Source of the DNA: Aliishimia sp965656085
GTDB lineage: Bacteria; Pseudomonadota; Alphaproteobacteria; Rhodobacterales; Rhodobacteraceae
DNA length: 64,000 bases
Reading direction: 5' to 3'
Assembly (NCBI GenBank): GCA_965656085.1
Contig: CBFHJA010000011.1
Span: 1 to 64,000 of the forward strand
Shown: positions 9,128-16,766 of the stretch, one piece after another
Numbering within the stretch: position 1 is the first letter of the stretch
Layout of the letters: every line of letters begins with the position of its first letter
Position numbers and translations under genes: made by a program
The notes under the pieces: model-generated
The model's input: only the letters and a program-made list of their open reading frames with translations
Told to the model about the DNA's origin: nothing
Databases searched by the model: none

Positions 9128-9144
9128 CTTAAATCCAAATTAAG
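9128..9144. promoter_or_regulatory. AT-rich inverted repeat upstream of the PAS kinase gene
   Basis: CTTAA-ATCCAAA-TTAAG is a 5+7+5 inverted repeat in otherwise GC-rich DNA, between the FnrL box and the kinase start at 9167. It could be an operator or part of the kinase promoter. Nothing in the sequence identifies the binding protein. Confidence 0.3.
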
Positions 9145-9166
9145 CCCTGACCGGTAGAGCACGCCC

Positions 9167-10648
9167 ATGACCGTGCAGACCGGACCCCGAATGGACCCCC
9201 TCGCCAGATATCGCCTTGCCTTCGAGATCACCCCTCTGCCGCTCGCGCTGATCTCCCGCAAAGGGGACATCTTGCTGGCCAATGACCGGTTCTGCACGCT
9301 CTTCGGCTATCACACGGCGGCCTTGCAGGGGGTGCGGGTCGAGACCTTGCTGCCGCCCGAGGCGCGTGGCGATCACCCAAGCCAGCGCGCGGCCTATGCC
9401 CGCCAGCCCACCAAGCGCGGCATGGGCGGGGGGCGCCCGCTCGAAGGGCTGACGCGGCAAGGCACGCGCATCCCGCTGGAGTTGGTCATCGAACCGGTCC
9501 GCTTGCCCACTCAAGACTGCGTGATGCTCACCGCGGCGGATGTCTCGGGGCGCCGGCAGCGCGAGCAGCACATGCGTGAGGCGCTCGACGCCACGACCTC
9601 CGGCATGGTGCTCACCGATGAGCGCGGCACCATCACGCTGATCAACGCGGCGGCGTGCGACCTGCTTGGCTACAGCCGCGAGGCGTTGCAAGGCCAGCCC
9701 ATCGCGCTGGTCGTGCCCTGCGAGTCGCGCGTCGCCCACGAGGTGTTTGTGCGCAACGCCCGGCACGGCCATGTCTCCCGCCCGATGGGGCAATCGCAGG
9801 ACATTCACGCCCGGCACAAGACCGGCGCGCATATCCCGGTCGATATCGCGCTGACGCGGATCGACATGCCCGTGGGGCGGATGGTGATGTGCACGATCAC
9901 CGATTTGCGCCAGCAGATCGCCTTCGAGGAGACGATGCAGGACAAGAACGCGGCGCTCGCGATGCTCAACGAGGAGTTGTCGCAATTCGCCTATAGCGCC
10001 AGCCACGACCTCAAGGCACCGCTCCTGTCGGTGATGGGGCTGCTGCGGATCTGTCTCGAAGATCTCGATGAGGGGCATGACGCCGACCTTGCCGGCAACC
10101 TGCGCCGCGCGCTCGACATCAGCCGCCGCAGCGCGGCGCAGGTCGAGGGCATTCTGGAACTGGCGCGCGCCGGTCAGACCGATCTGGAGACCGGCGAGAT
10201 CAATCTGGCCGCCATGGTGCGCGATCTGTGGGAGAACATGACCGGCGCAGATACCACCCCCCGGCTCACCCTCGCGATCCCCGAGGCGCTGACGCTCTGC
10301 ACCGAGACCGTCACCCTGCGCATCATTCTCGACAACCTGATTGGCAACGCGCTGAAATACAGCGATCCGCACAAACCCTATGTGGAAATAACCATCGAAG
10401 CCCGCGCCGGGCCGGACGGCACGGAGATCCATGTGCGCGACAATGGCTGCGGCATCGAAAAGGCGCATCAGAAGAGGATTTTCGAGATGTTCAGGCGGTT
10501 CGACAGCCGAAGCGGGGCGGGGCTCGGGCTTGCCCTCGTCAACAAGCATGTGCGGCGTCTGGGCGGGACGATCTCGGTCGCGTCGGAGCCGGGACAGGGC
10601 ACCAGCATGCGTGTCCGGCTGCCGGACCGGGAGATCGCCGCCGAATGA
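9167..10648 (+). CDS. soluble PAS-PAS sensor histidine kinase
   Basis: A 493-residue protein without transmembrane segments. Two PAS domains are visible: residues about 12-125 (LALISRKGDILLANDRFCTL) and about 135-245 (MVLTDERGTITLINAAACDL). A short coiled coil leads to the dimerisation domain with H280 in AYSASHDLKAPLLSVM. The ATPase domain has N (LDNLIGNALKYSD), G1 (VRDNGCGI), F (FEMFRRFDS) and G2 (GAGLGLALV) motifs. The kinase core resembles bacteriophytochrome-type kinases. No heme or flavin ligand is obvious in the PAS domains. It overlaps the response-regulator gene by ATGA, so the two form a pair, and it is divergent from hemA across the FnrL box. Confidence 0.9.
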   Translation: MTVQTGPRMDPLARYRLAFEITPLPLALISRKGDILLANDRFCTLFGYHTAALQGVRVETLLPPEARGDHPSQRAAYARQPTKRGMGGGRPLEGLTRQGTRIPLELVIEPVRLPTQDCVMLTAADVSGRRQREQHMREALDATTSGMVLTDERGTITLINAAACDLLGYSREALQGQPIALVVPCESRVAHEVFVRNARHGHVSRPMGQSQDIHARHKTGAHIPVDIALTRIDMPVGRMVMCTITDLRQQIAFEETMQDKNAALAMLNEELSQFAYSASHDLKAPLLSVMGLLRICLEDLDEGHDADLAGNLRRALDISRRSAAQVEGILELARAGQTDLETGEINLAAMVRDLWENMTGADTTPRLTLAIPEALTLCTETVTLRIILDNLIGNALKYSDPHKPYVEITIEARAGPDGTEIHVRDNGCGIEKAHQKRIFEMFRRFDSRSGAGLGLALVNKHVRRLGGTISVASEPGQGTSMRVRLPDREIAAE

Positions 10649-11076
10649 CGGAGATTCCGGTGATCGTCGTCGACGACAGCGAGGTCGACCGCTATTTGCT
10701 GCAACGCGTTCTGCGCAAGGCGGGCGGGTTCGGCCCGATCTCCGACTATGCCTCGGGCGACGCGTTCCTCGCGGACGGCGCCGGCGCGCGCATCCCCGCC
10801 CCTTCCGGCGGGGCGTCTGCCGGTCCGCCGCCGCTCGTGCTGATGGATATCAACATGCCCGGACGCGACGGGTTCGAAACCATCGAGGCCGTCCCGCCGC
10901 CGGCCCCGGGCACCCCGGCCCCGCTCTTCGTGATGTGCTCGGCGTCACAGCTGCCGCGCGACCACCAGCGCGCCGAAACGCTCCGCGCGGTCAAAGGCTT
11001 CGTGTCCAAGCCCGCCACGGCACGGGATGCCGCCTACCTGCGCAGGCTCTATGCCGCCCATTACACGCCGGGCTAG
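10645..11076 (+). CDS. single-domain response regulator
   Basis: A 143-residue stand-alone receiver domain. The acidic pocket is D10/D11 in VIVVDDSEVDRYLL. The phospho-acceptor is D68 in LVLMDINMPGRDGF, a Ser is at MCSASQLP, and K in GFVSKPAT is the conserved lysine. There is no output domain, as in Rcp1-type partners of phytochrome-like kinases. A Gly/Pro/Ala-rich insert (residues about 44-63) before the phosphorylated strand makes the domain longer than usual. The start overlaps the kinase stop, so it is the likely cognate partner. Confidence 0.88.
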   Translation: MTEIPVIVVDDSEVDRYLLQRVLRKAGGFGPISDYASGDAFLADGAGARIPAPSGGASAGPPPLVLMDINMPGRDGFETIEAVPPPAPGTPAPLFVMCSASQLPRDHQRAETLRAVKGFVSKPATARDAAYLRRLYAAHYTPG

Positions 11077-11155
11077 ACCGGTTTGCCGCTGGACAGTGGC
11101 GCGCGGCGCGGTAGTGTCCGGCGCGAACACCAGTGCAACCAGAAAGGCCAGCCCC

Positions 11156-12541
11156 ATGTCGCTTACCGCCACGCTCGACACCATCGACGCCACGCAGGAT
11201 GCCGCGCTGGAGCGGCTCATGGCGCTTCTGCGCATCCCCTCCATCTCGACCGATCCGGCCTACCGCAACGACTGCGAGCGCGCCGCGGACTGGCTGGTGG
11301 CGGATCTGCAAAGCCTCGGAATCGACGCGCAAAAGCGCGAAACGCCGGGCATGCCCATGGTCGTCGGCCATGTGGACGGCCCCGAGGGCGCGCCGCATGT
11401 GCTGTTCTACGGCCATTACGACGTGCAGCCCGTGGACCCGCTGGACCTCTGGCACCGGGACCCGTTCGATCCGGCCATCGAAGACACCGACGCGGGCAAG
11501 GTGCTGCGCGCGCGCGGCGCTTCGGATGACAAGGGCCAGCTGATGACCTTCGTAGAGGCCTGCCGGGCGTGGAAAGCCGTGCATGGGTCCCTGCCCTGCC
11601 GGATCACCTTCTTCTTCGAAGGCGAGGAGGAGAGCGGCTCACCCTCGCTGGTGCCCTTCCTCGAAGCCCACAAGGACGAGTTGAAAGCCGATCTCGCGCT
11701 GATCTGCGACACCGGCATGGTCACCCCCGGCACGCCGTCGATCTCGACGCAGTTGCGCGGGATGCTCAAGGACGAGTTCACCATCAACGGGCCGACGCGC
11801 GACCTGCATTCGGGCCATTACGGCGGGCCGGGCCTCAACCCTCTGCGCGAGATTTCCCGCGTGATCAGCACCTTGCATGACGAGGAGACCGGCGCGGTGA
11901 AGGTGCCGGGCTTTTATGAGGGCGTGCATGACATCTCGGGCGATCTGCGCCGCCAATGGGCCGATTGCGGCTTCGACGAGGCCGATTATCTCGGCTCGGT
12001 CGGCTACACACAGGCCCATGGCGAGACCGCCTATTCCACGCTGGAGCAGCAATGGGCGCGCCCCACGCTGGAGATCAACGGGCTCTGGGGCGGCTATCAG
12101 GGCGCGGGCACCAAGACGGTGATTCCCTCGGAGGCGCATTGCAAATTCACCTGCCGTCTGGTGGGCGACATGGACCCCGCCGCGCTGCGCGAGAAGATCC
12201 GCACCTATATCGAGGCGCAGCTCAGCCCGGACGCAAAAATCCGCTGGGACCAGAGCCTCGACGGCTCGCCCGCCTCGGTGATGGATATCTCGCGGCCCGA
12301 GTTCGAGCAGGCGCGCGGGGCGCTCTCGGACGAATGGGGCCGCGAGGCGGTGTTCTGCGGGATGGGCGGGTCGATCCCGATCGCGGGGATGTTCAAGTCG
12401 ATCCTCGGCATGGAGTCGATGCTGATCGGCTTTGCCAATGAGGACGACGCGATCCACTCGCCCAATGAGAAATACAACGTTGACTCGTTCCACAAGGGCA
12501 CGCGGTCCTGGGCCCGGGTGCTTGCGGCTCTGACGTCCTGA
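11156..12541 (+). CDS. M20-family dipeptidase/deacylase
   Basis: A 461-residue zinc peptidase. Metal-site landmarks are H in VLFYGHYDVQPVD, D in RARGASDDKGQL, and the EE pair in FEGEEESGSPSL. Further ones are D in CDTGM and the terminal His in NEDDAIHSPNEKY. The length and the presence of an inserted dimerisation domain match the CNDP-like M20 dipeptidases rather than short ArgE/DapE enzymes. The ATG at 11156 (MSLTATLDTIDA) follows AGAAAGG and is preferred over an in-frame ATG at 11027 that overlaps the response regulator. Substrate unknown. Confidence 0.88.
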   Translation: MSLTATLDTIDATQDAALERLMALLRIPSISTDPAYRNDCERAADWLVADLQSLGIDAQKRETPGMPMVVGHVDGPEGAPHVLFYGHYDVQPVDPLDLWHRDPFDPAIEDTDAGKVLRARGASDDKGQLMTFVEACRAWKAVHGSLPCRITFFFEGEEESGSPSLVPFLEAHKDELKADLALICDTGMVTPGTPSISTQLRGMLKDEFTINGPTRDLHSGHYGGPGLNPLREISRVISTLHDEETGAVKVPGFYEGVHDISGDLRRQWADCGFDEADYLGSVGYTQAHGETAYSTLEQQWARPTLEINGLWGGYQGAGTKTVIPSEAHCKFTCRLVGDMDPAALREKIRTYIEAQLSPDAKIRWDQSLDGSPASVMDISRPEFEQARGALSDEWGREAVFCGMGGSIPIAGMFKSILGMESMLIGFANEDDAIHSPNEKYNVDSFHKGTRSWARVLAALTS

Positions 12542-12547
12542 ACAGGC

Positions 12548-12566
12548 GGTGGGCAGATTGCCCACC
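12548..12566. repeat. dispersed palindrome (GGTGGGCA-family), copy 1
   Basis: GGTGGGCAGATTGCCCACC is a near-perfect palindrome between the convergent dipeptidase and EamA genes. The same core recurs at 14471, 24073, 55995, 61403 and 63226. In this position it could act as a two-way terminator. Confidence 0.75.
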
Positions 12567-12593
12567 TAACCTAACGGGTGGGGGCGCTGCCCC

Positions 12594-13544
12594 CTACCCG
12601 GCCCGCGTGCCGCGTTCGCGCCAGACGATGTAAATGCCCGACCCGATCACCACTGCCGCCCCGGCAAACACCGTGGCGGGGGGCCATTCGCCGAAGACCA
12701 TCCAGCCCCAGAACAGCGCGTAGATCAGCAGCATGTATTCGAACGGCGCCACCGTGGAGGCCGCCGCCAGCCGGTAGGCCTGGCTCATCACGTAGCCGAC
12801 CAGCCCCGCAATCAGGCCCAGCAGCGCGAACCAGATGAAATCCTCCGCTGGCGGCCAGACCCACGCGCGGAGCAAGAACGCGGCGCTCGGCGAGACACCC
12901 TCCGCCTGCAAAAACCGCCCGTCCCCGGCGATCAGCGCCATCGTCAGCCCCGTCAGGATGAAGGCGACCTGTATCCAGAAGGACAGCACCGAGGCGGGCG
13001 CGCGCGCCCCGAGCTTGCGCGTCAGCACCGACATGCCCGCATAGCCCGCCGCCGCCACCATCGGCAGGATCACCACCCAACCGACCCCCGCCGCGCCGCG
13101 CAGCTCGGGGCCCAGAATGATCAGCACCCCGCAAAACCCGATCGTGACCGCGGCAATCCTGCGCGGGCCGACACGCTCGCCCAAAATGGGGATCGAGAGC
13201 AACGTCACGATCAGCGGGCCCACGAAATAAATCGCGGTTGCCATGGCCAGAGGCATCGCCACCAACGCCGCGTAGAAGCACGAATTGGCGATCATGATCA
13301 ACAGCGCGCGCAGCGCATGGAGATGCGGCTGCGACACGCGCAACTGCGTGAATCCGCCCTCCATCGCCAGAAACCCCAGCGTCAGCGACATCGCCACGAA
13401 GGAGCGCAGGAAGATCAGCTGGTGCAGCGGGTAATCGCCCGAGAGAGACTTCACCACCATGTCATTGATCGAAATGCAGAACATGCCCGTGCACATGAAG
13501 GCGATGGCCAGAAACGGGCGGTGATGGGACACGGCTGCGGACAT
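12594..13544 (-). CDS. EamA/DMT-family permease
   Basis: A 316-residue inner-membrane protein with about ten hydrophobic segments in two EamA repeats. The first starts MCTGMFCISINDMVVKSL and the second near GWVVILPMVAAAGYAGMSVL. This is the drug/metabolite transporter layout. Family members export amino acids, purines or other metabolites, and the substrate here cannot be told. It is divergent from the dehalogenase gene with a 63-bp gap. Confidence 0.85.
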   Translation of the reverse strand: MSAAVSHHRPFLAIAFMCTGMFCISINDMVVKSLSGDYPLHQLIFLRSFVAMSLTLGFLAMEGGFTQLRVSQPHLHALRALLIMIANSCFYAALVAMPLAMATAIYFVGPLIVTLLSIPILGERVGPRRIAAVTIGFCGVLIILGPELRGAAGVGWVVILPMVAAAGYAGMSVLTRKLGARAPASVLSFWIQVAFILTGLTMALIAGDGRFLQAEGVSPSAAFLLRAWVWPPAEDFIWFALLGLIAGLVGYVMSQAYRLAAASTVAPFEYMLLIYALFWGWMVFGEWPPATVFAGAAVVIGSGIYIVWRERGTRAG

Positions 13545-13607
13545 AAGACCCCTTACGCCGCTCTGTGCCTGCTCGTAAAGTCAAAGCGCGACGCAGGGAG
13601 GGCGGAA

Positions 13608-14474
13608 ATGTTCGACGGGTTCACACAAGGCACCGCAGACGTGAACGGGCAGCGGACTTTCTACCGCAAAGGAGGGTCCGGGCCGGGGCTGCTCCTGTTG
13701 CATGGCTTTCCGCAAACCCATGCCATGTGGCACCGCATCGCCCCCGCGCTCTCGGAGCGCTTCACCGTGGTCGCCACCGATCTGCGCGGCTATGGCGCCT
13801 CGTCAAAGCCTGCGGGCGTGGCGGCCTACAGCTTTCGCGAGATGGCCGCCGATCAGGTGGCGTTGATGGCGTCGCTGGGGTTTGAGCACTTCCACGTCAT
13901 CGGCCATGACCGGGGCGGGCGCACCGCGCACCGCATGGCGCTCGATCACGACAGCGCGCTGCTGAGCCTGACGGTGATGGATATCGTGCCCACCCATCAT
14001 CTGCTCACCCATCTGACGGCGGAGGTGGCAAAGGCCTATTATCACTGGTTTTTCCTCGCTCAGCCGGAGCCCTTCCCGGAGGCGTACATCGCCTCGGACC
14101 CTGATCGCTACTATGAGAGCTGCCTTCTGGGCTGGGGCGGCGCGGGGCTGGATGCCTTCGATGCAGAAGCGCTCGCGGCCTACCGCGCGGCGTGGCACGA
14201 CCCCGAGACACGGCGCGCGATGTGCGACGATTACCGCGCCGCGCTCGCCCATGATCTGGCCCTCGATACCGCCGATCTGGACCGCCAAGTGACCTGCCCC
14301 GCCCTCGTGCTCTATGGTGCCGATGGCGCCATGGCCCAGCACTATGATGTCCCCGCGACATGGGCGCCGCGCCTTGCGCAGATGCAGGCCAAGGCCGTTC
14401 CGGGGGGGCATTTCTTCCCCGATACGCATCCGGACGCCACGCTCCGCGCCCTGACAGGCTTTCTCACCCGGTAG
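13608..14474 (+). CDS. haloacetate (fluoroacetate-type) dehalogenase, alpha/beta hydrolase
   Basis: A 288-residue alpha/beta hydrolase with the complete active site of fluoroacetate dehalogenases. Nucleophile D101 and carboxylate-binding R102 and R105 are in GHDRGGRTAH, catalytic D125 is in VMDIVPTHH, the halide pocket is H146, W147 and Y209, and catalytic H268 is in PGGHFFPD. The oxyanion-hole motif is LHGFPQTH. Spacing matches the characterised Rhodopseudomonas enzyme (D110, R111, R114, D134, H155, W156, Y219, H280). Such enzymes hydrolyse haloacetates to glycolate. The stop codon TAG lies inside a dispersed palindrome. The ATG at 13608 follows a GGAGGGCGG Shine-Dalgarno region. Confidence 0.87.
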   Translation: MFDGFTQGTADVNGQRTFYRKGGSGPGLLLLHGFPQTHAMWHRIAPALSERFTVVATDLRGYGASSKPAGVAAYSFREMAADQVALMASLGFEHFHVIGHDRGGRTAHRMALDHDSALLSLTVMDIVPTHHLLTHLTAEVAKAYYHWFFLAQPEPFPEAYIASDPDRYYESCLLGWGGAGLDAFDAEALAAYRAAWHDPETRRAMCDDYRAALAHDLALDTADLDRQVTCPALVLYGADGAMAQHYDVPATWAPRLAQMQAKAVPGGHFFPDTHPDATLRALTGFLTR

Positions 14475-14497
14475 GGTGGGCAAATTGCCCACCCTAC
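14471..14497. repeat. dispersed palindrome, copy 2 (perfect 27-bp dyad)
   Basis: GTAGGGTGGGCAA-A-TTGCCCACCCTAC is a perfect dyad of 13+1+13. It contains the TAG stop codon of the dehalogenase gene (14472-14474). It lies between that gene and the convergent ABC ATPase gene, so it may also terminate transcription from both sides. Confidence 0.85.
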
Positions 14498-14533
14498 GCG
14501 GCGCCCAGCGACACCGCCCTGCGCGTGACCGGA

Positions 14534-15634
14534 TCAGCCCTGCCGCGACGCGGGAAACACGAAGCACCGATCGCGCGGCACGCGCAGGAACAGCACCGTG
14601 CCGGCGCTCGGCAGGAACACGTTGGGCACCGTGGCCTTGAGCATCACGCCGCCATCCTGCAGGCGGAACTCGACAAGGCTTTCCGAGCCCATGAAGCGCG
14701 ACCGCACCACCTCGGCGCGCGCTGGCGTGCCCTCTTTCGGCGTCGGGGCCGGGGCCGCGCCGCGGTCGAAATCGATGCGCACATGCTGGGGCCGGAACAC
14801 GATATCCACATCCGTGCCATCGGGCACGCCCGGCGCGAGAAAGCGCCCGAACGGCGTCATCGCCAGCGCGCCTTCGACACGGGCCTTGAGCACGTTGGTG
14901 TCGGAGAAAAACGCGACTGCCGCATGGTCCACGGGCCGGGTATAGACATTGTAGGGCGCGCCCTGCTGCACGATCCTCCCGTCGCGCATGAGCGCGATCT
15001 CATCGGCCATGCGCATCGCCTCATCCGGCTCATGGGTCACGAGCAGAACTGCCGTGTCCTCTTCCTTCAAAAGCGCCAACGTGTCGTCGCGGATGCCATC
15101 GCGCAGGCGGTTGTCCAGACCGGAGAACGGCTCATCCATCAGCATGATCTTGGGCCGGGGCGCGAGAGCACGGGCGAGGGCCACGCGCTGCTGCTCACCG
15201 CCCGACAGGCTGTCGGGATAGGCGTCGATGAAGCGGCCCAGCTCCACCCGGTCCAGCATGTCCTGCGCCCGGGCGCGTTTCTCTGCCTTGGAGCCCTTGA
15301 GCCCGAAGGCGACATTCGCGCCCACCGACAGATGCGGGAAGAGCGCGAAATCCTGAAACATCAGCCCGATGCTGCGGCGCTCCGGGGGCACCCGGAACAC
15401 CGTGTCGCAGATCAGGTTGCCATCGACATAGATCTCGCCGCTATCCTGCATCTCGACGCCCGCGATCATCCGCAGGGTCGTGGATTTGCCACAGCCCGAG
15501 GGGCCGAGCAGGCAGGTCACCTGCCCCGGCATCACCTGCAGCGAGACATCGTCGACCACGCGCCGCCCGCCAAAGCTGCGCACGAGGTGGCGGATTTCGA
15601 GCCGGGGCACGGGGAGCGGTTCGGAATAGCTCAC
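14534..15634 (-). CDS. ABC transporter ATP-binding protein (FbpC/PotA-like) with TOBE-type domain
   Basis: A 366-residue ATPase. Walker A is GPSGCGKST, the Q-loop is MFQDFALFPHLSVG, the signature is LSGGEQQRVALARALAP, Walker B is IMLMDEPFSGLD and the H-loop is LLVTHEPDE. After residue 240 a beta-rich domain follows (VDIVFRPQHVRIDF, then FMGSESLVEFRL), as in importers for ferric iron, spermidine or sugars. FbpC-like iron import is the nearest match, but no permease or binding protein lies beside it, so the substrate is open. Confidence 0.84.
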   Translation of the reverse strand: MSYSEPLPVPRLEIRHLVRSFGGRRVVDDVSLQVMPGQVTCLLGPSGCGKSTTLRMIAGVEMQDSGEIYVDGNLICDTVFRVPPERRSIGLMFQDFALFPHLSVGANVAFGLKGSKAEKRARAQDMLDRVELGRFIDAYPDSLSGGEQQRVALARALAPRPKIMLMDEPFSGLDNRLRDGIRDDTLALLKEEDTAVLLVTHEPDEAMRMADEIALMRDGRIVQQGAPYNVYTRPVDHAAVAFFSDTNVLKARVEGALAMTPFGRFLAPGVPDGTDVDIVFRPQHVRIDFDRGAAPAPTPKEGTPARAEVVRSRFMGSESLVEFRLQDGGVMLKATVPNVFLPSAGTVLFLRVPRDRCFVFPASRQG

Positions 15635-15722
15635 GCGGGGTCTTTCCTGACAAAAACAGCGGGGTGCTAGCAGGCTGCGCGGTCCCGTGCAAGCGATGCC
15701 CGCTCCGAACCCGGCCCGGCCT

Positions 15723-15811
15723 GCTTTTCGTCAAGAAAAGCTGACCCGAGCGCGGGGCCCCTGCGCAAAGATGTGGGCTTCGGGGGGCCGGTTTTTCTTG
15801 CAAGAAAAGCC
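15723..15811. repeat. two short hairpin repeats in an intergenic gap
   Basis: Two inverted repeats of a common type occur in the gap between the ABC ATPase and SDR genes: GCTTTTC-GTCAA-GAAAAGC at 15723-15741 and a second centred on CTTGCAAG at 15790-15811. The CTTTTCG/GAAAAGC stem reappears in the larger elements at 24092 and 61313, so these are probably truncated or sibling copies. No ORF is supported in 15635-15848. Confidence 0.6.
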
Positions 15812-15848
15812 GCGCCATACCCTCTGTCTGGCCATGCCCCGGTGCGGT

Positions 15849-16628
15849 TCAGAGCGTGGCGTTGACCCCGCCGCCGTCGAGCAGGATGTTCTGGCCGACG
15901 ATATAACCCGCATGTTGCGAGCACAAAAACGCGCAGGCCGCGCCGAACTCGTCGCGGGTGCCATAGCGCCGCGCCGGGATCGTCTGGAACTTCGCCTCGC
16001 GCACCTCTTCGGGCGTGGTATTCTGGGCCCGCGCGATGGACTGATCGAGCGAAGAAATCCGGTCCGTGTCATGGGCGCCCGGCAGCAGGTTGTTGATCGT
16101 CACGCCAAAGGGCGCGACCTGCCGCGCGGTGCCTGCCACATAGCCGGTGAGCCCGGCCCGGGCCGAGTTGCTCAGGCCAAGCTGCGGGATCGGGGCCTTC
16201 ACCGATTGCGAGGTGATGTTGACCACCCGGCCCCATCCGGCGTCCATCATGCCCGGCACCAGCGCCTTGATCAGCGCGATGGGCGTGAGCATGTTGGCAT
16301 CGAGCGCTGCAATGAAATCCTCGCGCTCCCAGTCCTGCCACATGCCCGGCGGCGGGCCGCCCGCGTTGTTGATGAGGATCTCGCAGCCATTCGCGACCTC
16401 CAGAACCTGCGCTTGCCCGTCGGTGCTGGTGATGTCGACCGCCACGGTCTGCACGTCGACGCCGTAGGTCTCGCGCAGCCGCGCCGCCTCGGCCTCCAGC
16501 GCCTCGACCCCGCGTGCGTTCATCACGAGGTCCACCCCCGCTTCCGCCAGCTTCTCCGCGCAGCCCAGCCCCAGCCCTTTGCTCGATGCGCAGACCAATG
16601 CGCGCTTTCCCTTGATCCCCAAATCCAC
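15849..16628 (-). CDS. short-chain dehydrogenase/reductase-like protein with altered catalytic motif
   Basis: A 259-residue Rossmann protein. The nucleotide-binding turn is CASSKGLGLG, NNAGG is present, and the C terminus is the usual FabG-like VGQNILLDGGG. The catalytic Ser is kept (NITSQS). Where classical SDRs have YxxxK this protein has SNSARAG, so Tyr is replaced by Ser and Lys by Arg. A subgroup of SDR proteins shares this change, so it is probably not a sequencing artefact, but normal ketoreductase chemistry is doubtful. Substrate unknown. It is divergent from the Hint-domain gene. Confidence 0.82.
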   Translation of the reverse strand: MDLGIKGKRALVCASSKGLGLGCAEKLAEAGVDLVMNARGVEALEAEAARLRETYGVDVQTVAVDITSTDGQAQVLEVANGCEILINNAGGPPPGMWQDWEREDFIAALDANMLTPIALIKALVPGMMDAGWGRVVNITSQSVKAPIPQLGLSNSARAGLTGYVAGTARQVAPFGVTINNLLPGAHDTDRISSLDQSIARAQNTTPEEVREAKFQTIPARRYGTRDEFGAACAFLCSQHAGYIVGQNILLDGGGVNATL

Positions 16629-16711
16629 GGCGTGTTTCTCCCTGTTCTTCCGTTGTTAGGCCTGCCTGCCCGTCCGTCCTGCGAAACAATGACCGCATCG
16701 CTGCCCTGTCG

Positions 16712-16740
16712 TTGACCGAATGGTGACAAATTTCTACTTT
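16712..16740 (+). promoter_or_regulatory. predicted sigma-70 promoter for the Hint-domain gene
   Basis: TTGACC (16712-16717), a 17-bp spacer and TACTTT (16735-16740) give a reasonable promoter just upstream of the Hint gene. It predicts a start near 16747, which would exclude the TTG codon at 16749 as the translation start. Confidence 0.45.
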
Positions 16741-16766
16741 ACTGCCCCTTGAGCGGCCTGCAATCC

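Noticed and set aside
9140..10549. 469-codon minus-strand frame opposite the PAS kinase
   Set aside because: It runs through the hemA control region and is antisense to a clear histidine kinase.
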